64,000 nt of DNA from Saccharothrix luteola. Its GTDB lineage: Bacteria > Actinomycetota > Actinomycetes > Mycobacteriales > Pseudonocardiaceae. The notes under the pieces are model-generated. The model saw nothing but the letters and a program-made list of their open reading frames with translations. It did not search any database and was not told the origin of the DNA. The DNA lies in assembly GCF_020859565.1 (NCBI RefSeq), contig NZ_JAJHUO010000002.1, positions 400,297 to 464,296 of the forward strand. The letters run 5' to 3'. Of the stretch, positions 1 through 14,400 are shown piece by piece. The position numbers were made by a program, and so were the translations under genes. Every line of letters starts with the position of its first letter. Position 1 is the first letter of the stretch.

Positions 1-2425
1 TCGACTGGTCGTTGGTCGAGGTCTTGAGCGGTGGTGCGCTGGATCGGGTCGACGTGGTGCAGCCGGCGTTGTTCGCCATGATGGTGTCGTTGGCGGCGTT
101 GTGGCGGTCGTTCGGGGTCGAGCCGGCCGCGGTGGTGGGGCACTCGCAGGGTGAGATCGCGGCGGCGCATGTCGCCGGCGCCCTCTCCTTGGAGGATGCG
201 GCGCGGGTAGTTGCGTTGCGCAGCAAGGCTTTGGTCGCGATCAGTGGTCTCGGTGGCATGGTGTCGGTGTCGTTGCCACCGGATTCCGAGTTGTTGTCGC
301 GGTGGGGTGATCGGCTGACGGTCGCGGTGGTGAATTCGGCGTCCACGGTGGTGGTGTCGGGTGAGCCGGGGGCGTTGGACGAGTTGCTGGAGTTGTGTGA
401 GCGCGAGGGCGTGCACGCGCGCCGGATCCCGGTGGACTACGCGGCGCACTCGGCACAGGTGGAAGCCGTTCGAGAGCGGTTGCTCGCCGAGCTGGCGGAC
501 ATCACCCCGCTCCCGGCGCGGATCCCGTTCTACTCCTCGGTGACCGAGGGGTTGGTCGGGACCGTCGATGCCGCCTATTGGTACCGGAACCTGCGGGAGC
601 CGGTGCGGTTCGACCGGGCGGTGGAGGCGTTGACGGCCGCCGGGCACGACGTGTTCGTCGAGGTCAGCCCGCACCCGGTCCTGGTGCCCACCCTGGACGT
701 CACCCTGGCCACCGGCACCCTGCGGCGCGACCACGGCGGGGTCGGGGAGTTCCTCACGGCGGCCGGACGGCTGTTCGTCGCCGGTGTGGACGTCGACTGG
801 ACTTCCGCGCTGCCGCCGGCCGGTGGCGCGGACCTGCCGACCTACGCCTTCCAGCACGAGCCGTACTGGCTCACGTCCACCGCGCCGACCGCGGACCCGT
901 GGCGGTACGAGGTCACGTGGGCTCCCGTCACGCCCACCTCGGCCCCCGCCGGGCGGTGGCTGGTGCTGCGGCCCGACGGCGAGCACCCGTGGGTCGACGC
1001 GGCGGTGGAGGCGTTGCGGGACAGCGGCGTCGAGGTGGTCGGGACGGCGGACCGGGTCGACGGCGTGCTGTCGTTCCTGGCCCTGGACGAGTCGCCGCAC
1101 CCGGACCACCCGGCCGTGCCCGTCGGCTTGGCGCGGACCTTGGCGGCCGTGCGGGACCTCGACGCCCCGCTGTGGTGCGTGACCCGCGGCGCCTTCGACG
1201 ATCGGCCGCGGCAGGCGCTGGTGTGGGGGTTGGGCACGTCGGCCGCACTGGAGTTCCCCGACCGGTGGGGCGGGCTGATCGACGTCCCGGCGACACCGGA
1301 CGCGCTGGGCGTGCGCCGGCTGCTCGCCGCGATCGGCGGCCCGGAGGACCAGGTGTCGGTCCGCGCCGAGGGCGTCTTCGCCCGCAGGCTGCGCCGGGCC
1401 AGGCCGACCCCGCCGGTCCGGACGTGGCGGCCCGAGGGCACCACGCTGATCACCGGCGGCACCGGTGCGCTGGGCGCCCGGGTGGCGCGGTGGCTCGCCG
1501 GGCAGGGCGCCGAGCACGTGGTGCTGGTCAGCCGCAGCGGGCCGGACGCCCCCGGCGCGGCCGGGCTGCGCGACGAGCTGGCCGCCTCCGGCACGCGGGT
1601 CACGGTGGCCGCGTGCGACGTGGCGGACCGGGCGGCGCTGGCGGCGTTGCTGGACGAGGTCGGCGACGTGCGGTCGGTGTTCCACACGGCGGGCGTGATC
1701 AGGTCCGGCCGGCTGGCCGACGACGACGTGGCCGGGTTCGCCGACGTGATCACCGCCAAGGTCGCCGGCGCGACGCACCTCGCCGACCTGCTGCCCGACC
1801 TCGACGCGCTGGTGCTGTTCTCGTCGACGGCCGGTGTGTGGGGCGACGGGCACGGCGCGGCGTACGCGGCGGGCAACGCGTTCCTCGACGCCCTCGCCGC
1901 ACGGCACCGCGCCGAGGGCCGGGCGACCACGTCGGTGGCCTGGGGCATCTGGGCCGAGGGCGGCATGGCGGCGCTGGAGTCCGTGCAGCGGCAACGGCGG
2001 CTGCTCGGCCTGGGCGAGATGCCGTCCGGGCGTGCGCTGGCGGCGTTGCGCGACGTGCTCGACCAGGACGTGCCGCACGCCGTGGTCACCCCGGTCGACT
2101 GGGCGGAGTTCGCGCCCGCCTACACCCGCGCGCGGCCGAGCAGGCTGCTCGCCGACCTGCCCGAGGCCCAGACCCGGGAGGAAGCGGCCGAGCCGGACCC
2201 GGCGACCGACGTCGACGTGCTCGACGTGATCACCACCCACACGGCGGCGGTGCTGGGACATGCCTCAGCTGAGGCCATCGACGTTCGGCAGGCGTTCCGG
2301 GAACTCGGCTTCGACTCGTTGACCGCCGTGGAGCTGCGCAACCGCCTCGCCACCGCCCTGGGCCGGCGGCTGCCGTCCACGCTGGTCTTCGACCACCCCA
2401 CGCCCGAACGGCTCGCCGCACATCT
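1..2425 (+). other. PKS module A: AT (partial)-KR-ACP
   Basis: The KS of this module is outside the window. The AT has GHSQGE and YAAHS; the usual methylmalonyl motif is YASHS, so methylmalonyl is the likely but not certain substrate. The KR keeps the cofactor loop TGGTGALG, the catalytic Ser (second S of LFSS) and the Tyr of AAYAAGNAF. It lacks the LDD motif and has Trp eight residues before the catalytic Tyr (GVWG), which is the A-type signature, giving an L-configured hydroxyl. The ACP has LGFDSL. The module should leave a 2-methyl-3-hydroxy unit. Confidence 0.88.
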
Positions 2426-5400
2426 GCGCGGTGAACGCGCGGCGCGTGCCACCACGTCTGCGGTGGCGACCGACGAGCCGATCGCGATCGTCGGCATGGG
2501 CTGCCGGTTCCCCGGCGGCGTCGAGTCGCCGGACGACCTGTGGCGGGTGGTGTCCGAGGGCGTGGACGCCATCGGCGGGTTCCCCGACGACCGCGGCTGG
2601 GACCTGGACCGGTTGTTCGACCCCACGTCGGCCCGGCCGCGCACGTCGTCCACCCGGCACGGCGGGTTCCTGACCGACGCGGGCGGGTTCGACGCGGCGT
2701 TCTTCGGGATCTCGCCGCGTGAGGCGTTGGCCATGGACCCGCAGCAGCGGGTGTTGCTGGAGACGGCGTGGGAGGCGTTCGAGCACGCGGGGATCGACCC
2801 GACCTCGTTGCAGGGCAGCCGGACGGGCGTGTTCACCGGCATCTGGTCCACCGGGTACGCCGCCGGGTCGATCCCGGACGACCTGGAGGGCTACCAGGTC
2901 ACCGGGACGGCGACCAGCATCGGCTCCGGACGGCTGTCCTACCTGCTCGGTCTGGTCGGACCCGCGCTGTCGCTGGACACCGGGTGCTCGTCGTCGCTGG
3001 TCGCGCTGCACCTGGCCGCGCAGGCGCTGCGGTCGGGCGAGTGCGACCTCGCGCTGGCCGGCGGGGTCACGGTCAACGCCACGCCGTCGTTGTTCACCGA
3101 GATGTCCCGGCAGGGCGCGAGCGCGCCGGACGGCCGCAGCAAGTCGTTCGCCGCCGCCGCCGACGGCGCCGGATGGGCCGAGGGTGCGGGCCTGCTGCTG
3201 GTGGAACGCCTGTCCGACGCCCGGCGCAACGGCCACCACGTGCTGGCCGTCGTGCGGGGGACCGCCGTCAACCAGGACGGCGCGTCGAACGGGTTGACCG
3301 CGCCGAACGGGCCGTCCCAGGAGCAGGTGATCCGGCAGGCTCTCGCGAACGCGGGTCTCGATCCGTCCGAAGTGGACGCGGTGGAGGCACACGGTACCGG
3401 TACGACGCTGGGCGATCCGATCGAGGCTCAGGCGTTGTTGGCCACCTATGGTCAGGATCGCTCGGAGCCGTTGTGGCTGGGCTCGGTGAAGTCGAACATC
3501 GGCCACGCGCAGGCCGCCGCCGGCGCGGCCGGTGTGATCAAGATGGTGATGGCGTTGCGGCACGGTGTGCTGCCGAAGACGCTGCACGTCGACGAACCGA
3601 CGCCGCACGTGGACTGGGAGGCCGGGAACGTCCGGCTGCTGACCGATTCCGTGCCCTGGCCGGCCACCGAACACCCTCGGCGGGCGGCGGTGTCCGCGTT
3701 CGGCATCAGCGGCACGAACGCGCACACGATCATCGAGCAGGCGCCCGAGGACGTGCGGCCCGAGGAGGTCGCCCCGCTCTGGCTGCTGTCGGCCAAGACG
3801 CCGGAGGCGCTGCGCGAGCAGGCCCGGCGGCTGAGGGACTTCGTCGCCGAACACCCCGGGGAGAACGACGAGATCGGGCGCGTTCTGGCCGGTCGGGCGC
3901 GCTTCGATCACCGTGCGGTGGTGTTGGACCCGGCTGGTCTGGGTGCGTTGGCGGAGGGTCGGGAACACCCCGGGGTGGTGACGGGCTCGGCGTCGTTGCC
4001 GGGCAAGTCGGTGTTCGTGTTCCCCGGCCAAGGCGCGCAGTGGGTCGGGATGGGGCGGGACCTCTACGCGTCCGAGCCGGTGTTCCGCGAGGCCGTGGAC
4101 GCGTGTGAGCGCGCGTTGGCCCCGCACGTGGACTGGTCGCTGGTCGAGGTCTTGACCGGCGGGTCGCTGGATCGCGTGGACGTGGTGCAACCCGCGTTGT
4201 TCGCGATGATGGTCTCCCTGGCTGCGCTGTGGCGGTCTCGCGGCGTCGAGCCGGATGCCGTGGTGGGGCATTCGCAGGGTGAGATCGCGGCGGCGCACGT
4301 GGCCGGGGCGCTGTCGTTGGAGGATGCGGCGCGGGTGGTCGCTCTGCGCAGCAAGGCTCTGGTCGCGATCAGCGGTCAAGGCGGCATGGTGTCGGTGTCG
4401 TTGCCGCCGGACTCGGAGTTGTTGTCGCGGTGGGGCGTCCGGCTGAGCGTTGCGGTGGTGAACTCGGCGTCCACGGTGGTGGTGTCGGGCGAGCCCGGCG
4501 CGCTGGACGAGTTGCTGGAGCTGTGCGAGCGGGAGGGCGTGCACGCCCGGCGGATCCCGGTGGACTACGCGGCGCACTCGGCCCAGGTCGAGGCGGTCCG
4601 GGAACGACTGCTCGCCGATCTGGCCGAGATCAATCCCGCACCGGCCAGGATTCCGTTCTACTCCACGGTGGCGGACGGTTTGGTGGAGACCGTCGATGCC
4701 GCGTACTGGTACCGGAACCTGCGTGAACCGGTGCGGTTCGACCGGGCGGTCGAAGCTCTGACGCAGGCCGGGCACGACGTGTTCATCGAGGTCAGCCCGC
4801 ACCCGGTGCTGGTGCCCACAGTGGACGTCGCGGTCGCCACCGGCACGCTCCGGCGCGAGCAGGGCGACTTCCGCGGTGCCCTGGCCACCTTGGTGGTGAA
4901 CGGTGTCGAGCTGCCCCGGCCGACCGCGGGCCGACTCGCGCTGCCGACCTACCCGTTCCAGCGGACGCGCTACTGGCTCCTGCCGAGCACGGCCGGGTCC
5001 ACGCTGGGCCACCCGTTGCTGGACGCGTCCGTGGAGCTGCCGGACGACCAGGGCGCGGTGCTGACCGGCCGCCTCTCGACCCGCACGCACCCGTGGCTGG
5101 CCGACCACGCCGTCGACGGCGCCGTGCTGCTGCCCGGCACGGCGTTCGTGGAACTGGCCGTCGAAGCGGGACGTGCCGTGGGCTGCCCGGTCGTCGCGGA
5201 CCTCGTGCTGCACGTGCCGCTGACCGTGACCGAACGCCCGGCGCACGTCCAGGTGTCCGTGGGCGCGCCGGACCACGCTGACCGGCGACCGGTCACCGTG
5301 CACTCGCGGGTCGACGGCGAGTGGGTCCGCCACGCCTCCGGCACGCTCGACCGGGCTCAGGCCCCGACCACCGCGGTGTGGGAGCCCAGGGGAGAGCAGG

Positions 5401-8400
5401 TCGACCCGGACAGCTTCTACGACTACCTCGCCGACCTCGGCTACGAGTACGGCCCGGCGTTCCGGGGTGTGCGGGCGCTGTGGCGGGCCGACGACGAGCT
5501 GTTCGCCGAGGTCCAGGTGCCGGACGGCGCCAAGTTCGGCCTGCACCCGGCGCTGCTCGACGCCGCGCTGCAACCGGTGATCCTGCTGCACCCGGACGAC
5601 CGCCTCCGCCTGCCCTTCTCGTTCACCGGCATCGCCGTGCCCACGACCGGCGTCTCGACCGCCCGCGTCCACCTGGCCCGCACCGGCCCGGACGCCTACA
5701 CCGTCACGTTGACCGACCTCGCGGGCGCACCGGTGGCGGCGATCGACGCGCTGACCGTGCGACCGGCCGCCGAACCCGGGACCACGCTGCTGCGCACCGA
5801 ATGGGTGCCACTGGCGGAGTCCACCCCCGTGCCCGTCCGCCTCGCGCCCCTGCTGACCGGTTCGGTCGACGCCGAGTCCGTGCACGGCCTCACCCGACGG
5901 GCACTCGGCCTGGTGCAGGAGTTCCTGGAGACCGACGAGCGGACGCGCCTGGTCGTGCCGACGCGGACGGACGATCCGGCGGGGGCGGCGGTGCGCGGGT
6001 TGATCCGCAGTGCCGCGGCCGAGCACCCGGGCCGGTTCGTCGCGGTGGAGCTGGACCGCGACGCGACGGTGGCGCGGGCGTCGGAGGCGGCGGCCGTGGC
6101 GGGCGACGAGGTGGAGCTGGCGATCCGCGGTGACGCGATCCTGGTGCCACGGCAGGTGCCGGCCAGGTCGCGGCCCCCGTCGGTCGACGGTCCGTGGCGG
6201 CTGGTCGAGTCGGGCACCGGAAGCCTGGACGACCTCGCGTTCGCCGAGGTGGCCGAGCTGCCGCTGGAGCCGGGCCAGGTGCGGCTCGCGGTGCGTGCGG
6301 CGGGGGTGAACTTCCGCGACGTGCTCATCGCGTTGGGGATGTACCCGGACACGGCGTTGTTGGGCGGTGAGGCGGCCGGGACGGTCCTCGAAGTCGGGCC
6401 GGGCGTCACGAGGTGGCGGGTGGGCGACCGGGTGCTCGGTCTCGCCTCCGGCGCGTTCGGGCCGCGTGCGGTGGCCGACGAGCGGGTGCTCGCGCCGGTC
6501 CCGGACGGCTGGTCGTTCGCGCAGGCCGCGGCGGTGCCGGTGGCGTTCCTCACGGCGTGGCACGGGCTGGTGGACCTCGGCCGCGTCCGCCCGGGTGATC
6601 GGGTGCTGATCCACTCCGGTGCGGGCGGCGTCGGCACGGCCGCGATCCAGCTGGCGCGGCACCTCGGCGCGGAGGTCTTCGCCACGGCGAGCCCGCGCAA
6701 GTGGGACGCGTTGCGGGCGGCGGGGTTGAGCGAAGACCACATCGCGTCGTCGCGGACGCTGGAGTTCGAGCAGCGCTTCCCGCGGGTGGACGTGGTGCTG
6801 AACTCGTTGGCCGGCGAGTTCACCGACGCGTCGCTGCGCCTGCTCGCGCCCGGTGGCCGGTTCGTGGAGATGGGCAAGACCGACGTCCGGGTCCTCGACG
6901 GCGTCGACTACCGGGCGTTCGACCTCAACGACGCCGATCCCGCCCACCTGGGTGACGTGCTGACCGAGGTGCTGCGGCTGTTCGGCGCCGGCGTGCTCCG
7001 GTTGCCGCCCGTCGCCACCCGGGACATCCGGCGCGCGGTGGACGTGTTCCGGCTGATGAGCCAGGCCGGGCACGTGGGCAAGCTGGTGCTCACCGTGCCC
7101 CGGCTCGCCGACGGCACGGTGTTGATCACCGGCGGCACGGGGACGCTCGGCCGGGCGTTGGCGCGGCACCTGGTCACCCGGCACGGCGTGCGGCGGCTGG
7201 TGTTGGCGAGTCGCGGTGGTGGCGAGGTCCCGGAGCTGGACGCGGACGTGCGGGTGGTCGCGTGCGACGTGTCGGATCGTGGGCAGGTCGCGGAGTTGGT
7301 GGCGTCGATCCCGGACCTGACCACAGTGGTGCACGCGGCCGGTGTGCTTGACGACGCGGTGGTGCAAGGCCTCACCCCCGACCAACTGGACCGCGTGCTG
7401 CGGCCCAAGGTGGACGGCGCGTGGCACCTGCACGAACTGGCCGGCGACCTGGACGCGTTCGTGCTGTTCTCCGCCGCCGCGGGCGTCCTGGGCAACGCCG
7501 GGCAGGCCGACTACGCCGCCGCCAACTCCTACCTGGACGCCCTGGCGCGGCACCGGCACGCCCTCGGCCTGCCGGCCGTCTCGATGGCGTGGGGTTACTG
7601 GGCCGAGGCGTCCGGCATGACCGCGCACCTCACCGCGACCGACAAGGAGCGCTTCGCCCGCGCCGGCATCGCGCCGATGACGACGGAGCACGCGCTGGCG
7701 CTGTTCGACGCGGCGCTCGCCGGTGACCAGCCCGCGGTGACGACCGCGCACCTGACGACCCGGGCACCTCGCGCGCTCCCGCCTCCCGCCGCACCCGAAA
7801 CCGACCTGCTGTCCCTCGTCACGACCCACACCTCGGCCGTGCTCGGGCACACCGACGCGTCGGCGATCAAGCCCCGGCTCGCGTTCCGCGACCTCGGGTT
7901 CGACTCGCTGACCGCCGTGGAGCTGCGCAACCGGCTCGCCACGGCGACCGGCCTCCGCCTGCCCGCGACCCTCGTCTTCGACCACCCGACGCCCGGGGAA
8001 CTGGCCGAGCACCTGCGGCTGGAGCTGTCGGGCACGCGTCGGGAGGTCGTTGCGCCGGTGGTGCGGGCGGTGGACGACGACCCGATCGTGATCGTGGGCA
8101 TGGGGTGTCGGTTGCCCGGTGGTATCGGGTCGCCGGATGACCTGTGGCGGTTGGTGTCCGACGGGGTGGATGCCATCACGGACTTCCCGACCGATCGGGG
8201 TTGGGACCTGGATCGGCTCTACCACCCGGATCCTGACCACCCCGGGACCAGCTACACCCGTTCCGGTGGCTTCCTCACCGATGTGGCGGGGTTCGACGCG
8301 GACTTCTTCGGGATCTCGCCGCGTGAGGCGTTGGCGATGGATCCGCAGCAGCGCGTGCTGCTGGAGACCGCCTGGGAGACCATCGAGCACGCGGGCATCG

Positions 8401-11400
8401 ACCCGACCTCGTTGCGGGGCAGCCAGACGGGCGTGTTCACCGGGCTGTGGTCCTCGGGGTACGGGGGCGTGGTCGACCAGGCCCCGCGTGACGCCGAGGG
8501 CTACCTGGCGACCGGCATCTCACCGAGCGTCACGTCCGGCCGGGTCGCCTACCTGCTCGGGTTGCGCGGCCAGGCCGTGTCGGTGGACTCCGCGTGTTCG
8601 TCGTCGTTGGTGGCGATGCACTTGGCGGCGCAGGCGTTGCGGTCGGGTGAGTGCGACTTGGCGTTGGCCGGTGGCGTGACGGTGATCGTGAACCCGCTGG
8701 GGTTCACGGAGTTCTCGCGGCAGCGCGGGTTGGCGGCCGACGGTCGGTGCAAGCCGTTCTCCGCCGCGGCCGACGGCACGAGTTGGGGCGAGGGCGCGGG
8801 GTTGGTGCTGCTGGAGCGGCTGTCGGACGCGCGCCGGCGCGGTCATCGGGTGTTGGCGGTGCTGGCCGGTTCGGCGGTGAACCAGGACGGCGCGTCGAAC
8901 GGTCTGACCGCGCCGAACGGGCCGTCCCAGGAGCGGGTGATCCGGCAGGCGTTGGCGAACGCCGGCGTGCGTCCGTCCGATGTGGACGCGGTGGAGGCCC
9001 ACGGGACCGGTACGACGTTGGGTGATCCGATCGAGGCTCAGGCGTTGTTGGCGACTTATGGTCAGGATCGTTCGGGTCCGTTGTGGTTGGGGTCGGTGAA
9101 GTCGAACATCGGTCACACCCAGGCGGCGGCCGGTGTTGCTGGTGTGATCAAGATGGTGATGGCGTTGCGGCACGGTCGGTTGCCTCGCACGCTGCACGTG
9201 GACGAGCCGACACCGCACGTGGACTGGGCGGCCGGGGACATCCGGCTGCTCGCGGACACCGTGCCCTGGCCGGAGGCAGGGCGTCCGCGTCGGGCGGGTG
9301 TGTCGTCGTTCGGGGTGAGCGGCACGAACGCGCACGTCATCATCGAGCAGGCGCCTGAGACCGCCTCGGAGTCGGCCGGGGACGTCGGCCGGACGCCGTG
9401 GGTGATCACGGGCAAGTCGGAGCGGGCGTTGCGCGACCAGGCCCGCCGGTTGTCCAAGGCCGCCGGTGCGGCCGACGCGTCCGCCGTGGCCCGTGTTCTG
9501 GCTGGTCGGGCGCGTTTTGATCACCGTGCGGTGGTGCTGGATCCGTCGGCGTTGGGTGCGTTGGCGGAGGGTCGTGAGCATCCGGACCTGGTGACGGGCA
9601 CGGCGTCTGCGCTCAGGAAGTCGGTGTTCGTGTTCCCCGGCCAGGGTGCGCAGTGGGTCGGTATGGGGCGCGAGTTGTATGCGGCGGAGCCGGTGTTCCG
9701 GGACGCGGTCGACGCGTGCGAGCGGGCGTTGGCCCCGCACGTCGACTGGTCGTTGGTCGAGGTCTTGAGCGGTGGTGCGCTGGATCGGGTTGATGTGGTG
9801 CAGCCCGCGTTGTTCGCGATGATGGTGTCGTTGGCGGCGTTGTGGCGCTCGCGTGGTGTGGAGCCTGACGCGGTGGTGGGGCATTCGCAGGGTGAGATCG
9901 CTGCGGCGTATGTGGCTGGGGCGCTCTCCTTGGAGGATGCGGCGCGGGTGGTGGCGTTGCGCAGCAAGGCTTTGGTGGCGATCAGTGGTCAGGGCGGCAT
10001 GGTGTCGGTGACCCTGCCGCCGGAGTCGGAGTTGTTGTCGCGGTGGGGTGGTCGGCTGTCGATCGCGGTGGTCAACGCGGTGGACTCCGTGGTCGTGTCC
10101 GGAGATCCGGCCGCGCTCGCCGAGCTCGTGGCGGTCTGCGAGGCCGACGGCATCAGGGCGCGCGTCCTCCCGGTGGACTACGCGGCGCACTCGGCACAGG
10201 TCGAGGCGGTCCGGGAGCGGCTCCTGGCCGACCTCGCGGACATCACCCCGCTCCCGGCGCGGATCCCGTTCTACTCGACCGTGACCGAGGGGTTGGTCGG
10301 GACCGTCGATGCCGCCTATTGGTACCGGAACCTGCGGGAGCCAGTGCGGTTCGACCGGGCGGTGGAGGCGTTGACGGCCGCCGGGCACGACGTGTTCGTC
10401 GAGGTCAGCCCGCACCCGGTGCTGGTGCCCGCGTTGGACGTCACGGTCGCCGCCGGCACCCTGCGCCGCGACCAGGGTGACTTCACCACCGCCGCGGCAC
10501 GGCTGTTCGTCGCCGGTGTGGACGTCGAGTGGCCCCGGCCCGCCGCCGGTCACGTCGACCTGCCCACCTACCCGTTCCAGCACGACCGCTACTGGCTGGC
10601 TCCCGTGCCGGGGTCGGCCGACGTGACCGCGGCCGGTCTCGACTCGACCGACCACCCGCTGCTCGGCGCGGCCGTGGAACTCGCGGCGGGGCAGGGAGTG
10701 GTGCTCACCGGGCGGCTGTCGACGGCCACCCAGCCGTGGCTGGCCGATCACGCCCTCCACGGGTCGGTGCTGCTGCCGGGCACCGGTTTCGTGGAACTCG
10801 CCCTGCGCGCGGGCGCCCAGGTCGGTCGGCACGTGCTGGCCGAACTGCTGCTGGAAGCACCGATGGTGCTGCCCGCGCAGGACTCAGTGCTGGTCCAGGT
10901 CGTGGTCGACGGCACGGCGGTCACCATCCACTCCCGGCGCGACGGCGACTGGATCCGGCACGCCACCGGCACGCTCGGCGTCGACCCGCCCGCGTCACGT
11001 CCGCTGGAATGGCCGTCGGACGCCGAACCGGTCGACCTCACGGGCTTCTACGACGACCTCGCGGCCCAGGGCTACGAGTACGGCCCGGCGTTCGAGGGCG
11101 TGCGGGCGGTGTGGCGGCACGGTGACGAGCTGTACGCCGAGGTCGCCCTGGACACCCGTGACGGCTTCGGCCTGCACCCCGCGTTGCTGGACGCCGCGTT
11201 GCAGCCGCTCACGCTCGTCGCGGCGGGTCGGCTGCCGTTCTCGTTCGCCGGCGTCGCCGTGCTGAAGACGGGGGTGACGGCGGCGCGCGTCCGGCTCACA
11301 CCGACCGGGCCCGACACCTACCGGGTCCTGCTGACCACCGATGCCGGTGAGCCCGTGGCCGTGGTGGACGCCCTGACCGTGCGGCCGATGCCGGCGGACT

Positions 11401-14400
11401 TCCGCACCCGTGACAACCGGGTGTTCCGCCTCGACTGGGTCCCGGTGACGCCTTCGTCCGGAGACGCCGCCGTGCACCACGTGGTCAGCGCGCCGGGAGC
11501 CGATCCGGTGCGAGCCGCGCACACCCTGGTCGCCGAGACGTTGGCCGTCCTCCAGGACTTCCTGCGCACCTCGGAGGACGGGAAGCTCGCGATCGTCACG
11601 CGTGGCGCGGCGGGCCCCGGTGAGGTGACCGACCTCGCCGCCGCCGCGGTCTGGGGCTTGGTGCGGGCCGCCGAGGCCGAGCACCCCGGCCGGTTCGCCC
11701 TGGTCGACGTGGACCACGACGGCGAGGTCCACGCGCCGGCCGACGAGTTCCAGGTGGCGGTCCGCGGCGACGCCGTGCTCGCGCCCCGGCTCGACCGCGC
11801 GCCGGGCTCGCCTCGCGCGCTCGACCTGGACGGCACCGTGCTGATCACCGGCGGCACCGGCACGCTGGGCGTCCTGGTGGCCCGGCACCTCGTGGCACGG
11901 CACGGCGTCCGGCGACTGGTGCTGCTCGGCCGCCGTGGCGGCGAGGTGGAGATCGAGGGCGCGGACGTGTCGGTGGTCGCGTGCGACGTGACCGATCGGG
12001 CCGCCCTCGCCGACGTGCTCGCCACGATCCCCGACCTGTGCGCGGTCGTGCACGCGGCGGGTGTGCTGGACGACGCCGTGGTGACGTCGTTGACCCCCGA
12101 ACGCCTGCACGACGTGCTGCGGCCCAAGGTGGACGCCGCGTGGCACCTGCACGAGCTGACCCGTGACCTGAAGGCGTTCGTGCTGTTCTCCTCAGCCGCC
12201 GGTGTGCTCGGCGGCGCGGGGCAGGGCAACTACGCCGCCGCCAACGCCTTCCTGGACGCCCTCGCCTCCCACCGGCACGCCCTGGGCCTGCCCGCCGTGT
12301 CGCTGGCGTGGGGGCAGTGGGAGCAGGTCAGCGGCCTGACCGGTCACCTCACCGAGGCCGATCAACGCCGCTTGGCGCGCTCCGGGATCGTGCCGATGTC
12401 GACCGAGCACGCGTTGGCGTTGTTCGACGCGGCGCTGGCCGACGGCGCGCCCGCGGTGGTGCCCGCACGGCTCGACCTCACCGCGCCGTCGTTGCGCGGG
12501 TTGACGCGGCGGGCCCGTCGGATCGCCGACACCGACTTGGCACGGCGGCTCGCGTCGCTGCCCGAGGCCGAACAGCACGCCGTCGTGCTCGACCTGGTCG
12601 GCACGCACACCGCCGTGGTGCTCGGCCGCACCGACGGGGTGGCCGCGCACCGGGCGTTCCGGGATCTCGGGTTCGACTCGTTGACGGCGGTGGAGCTGCG
12701 CAACCGGCTGGCCGCGGCGCTGGGCGTGAAGCTGCCCGCCACGCTGACGTTCGACCACCCGACGCCGTCCGCGCTCGCGACCCACCTGCGGGGACTCCTG
12801 CTCGGCCGTGAGCGGCGCGCCGTCGCGCCCGTCGCCCTGGCCGGTGCGGACGACCCGGTCGTGGTGGTCGGGATGGCGTGCCGGTACCCGGGCGGCGTCG
12901 GCTCGGCGGCGGACCTGTGGCGGCTGGTCGCCGACGGTGTCGACGCGATCGGGGACTTCCCGGGCGATCGCGGGTGGGACCTCGACCGGCTCTACGACCC
13001 GGCGGGCGGACCCGGCACCAGCTACACGCGTTCGGGTGGGTTCCTCCGTGAGGCGGCCGAGTTCGATGCGGCGTTCTTCGGGATCTCGCCGCGTGAGGCG
13101 TTGGCGATGGATCCGCAGCAGCGGGTGTTGCTGGAGACCGCCTGGGAGGCGTTCGAGCACGCGGGCATCGACCCGACGTCGTTGCAGGGCAGTCGGACGG
13201 GTGTGTTCACCGGTATCTGGTCGTCGGGGTACGGCTCCGGGGCCCAGCCGCCCGACCTGGAGGGTTATCTGTCGACCGGTACGGCGACGAGCGTGACCTC
13301 CGGGCGGGTGTCGTACCTGCTGGGCTTGGAAGGTCCGGCGGTGTCGGTGGACACCGCGTGCTCGTCGTCGTTGGTGGCGATCCACTTGGCGGCGCAGGCG
13401 CTGCGGTCGGGTGAGTGCACGCTCGCGTTGGCCGGTGGCGTGACGGTGATGGCGACGCCGTCCGGGTTCGTGGAGTTCTCCCGGCAGCGCGGCCTGGCGG
13501 CGGACGGGCGGATCAAGTCGTTCGCCGACGCGGCTGACGGCACGAGCTGGTCCGAGGGCGCGGGGTTGGTGGTGTTGGAGCGGTTGTCGGACGCGCGTCG
13601 GCACGGTCACCAGGTCTTGGCGGTGGTGGCGGGTTCGGCGGTGAACCAGGATGGTGCGTCGAACGGGTTGACTGCGCCGAATGGTCCGTCTCAGGAGCGG
13701 GTGATCCGGCAGGCTCTGGCGAACGCGGGTCTATCACCGTCTGATGTGGACGCTGTGGAGGCGCACGGTACTGGCACCACGTTGGGCGATCCCATTGAGG
13801 CTCAGGCGTTGTTGGCGACTTATGGTCAGGACCGCTCGGAGCCGTTGTGGTTGGGGTCGCTGAAGTCCAACATCGGCCACACGCAGGCGGCGGCCGGCAT
13901 CGCGGGCGTGATCAAGATGATCATGGCGATGCGGCACGGGGTGCTGCCGCGGACGCTGCACGTCGACCAGCCCACCACGCACGTGGACTGGGGGACCGGC
14001 GACGTCCGGCTCCTCACCGAGGCCACGCCTTGGCCTGACGTCGACCGGCCGCGTCGTGCCGGTGTGTCGTCCTTCGGGATCAGCGGGACGAACGCGCACC
14101 TGATCCTCGAACACGTGCCCGCCGAGCCGGTCGAGGCGCTCGTCGTGCCGTGGTTGTTGTCGGCGAAGTCGCCGGAGGCGTTGCGGGCGCAGGCCCGGCG
14201 GTTGCGTGGGTTCGCCGGCGACCCGGCGGTGGGTCCGGTTTTGGCGGGGCGGACGCGGTTCGCCTACCGTGCCGCGCTCACCGATCCGGCTACGCGCGCG
14301 GCGGACCTCGATGCGCTGGCCCGAGGTGACGTGCCGATCGTCGCGGCGGGGGTCGGCAAGACGGCGTTCGTGTTCTCGGGTCAGGGTTCGCAGTGGCGGG

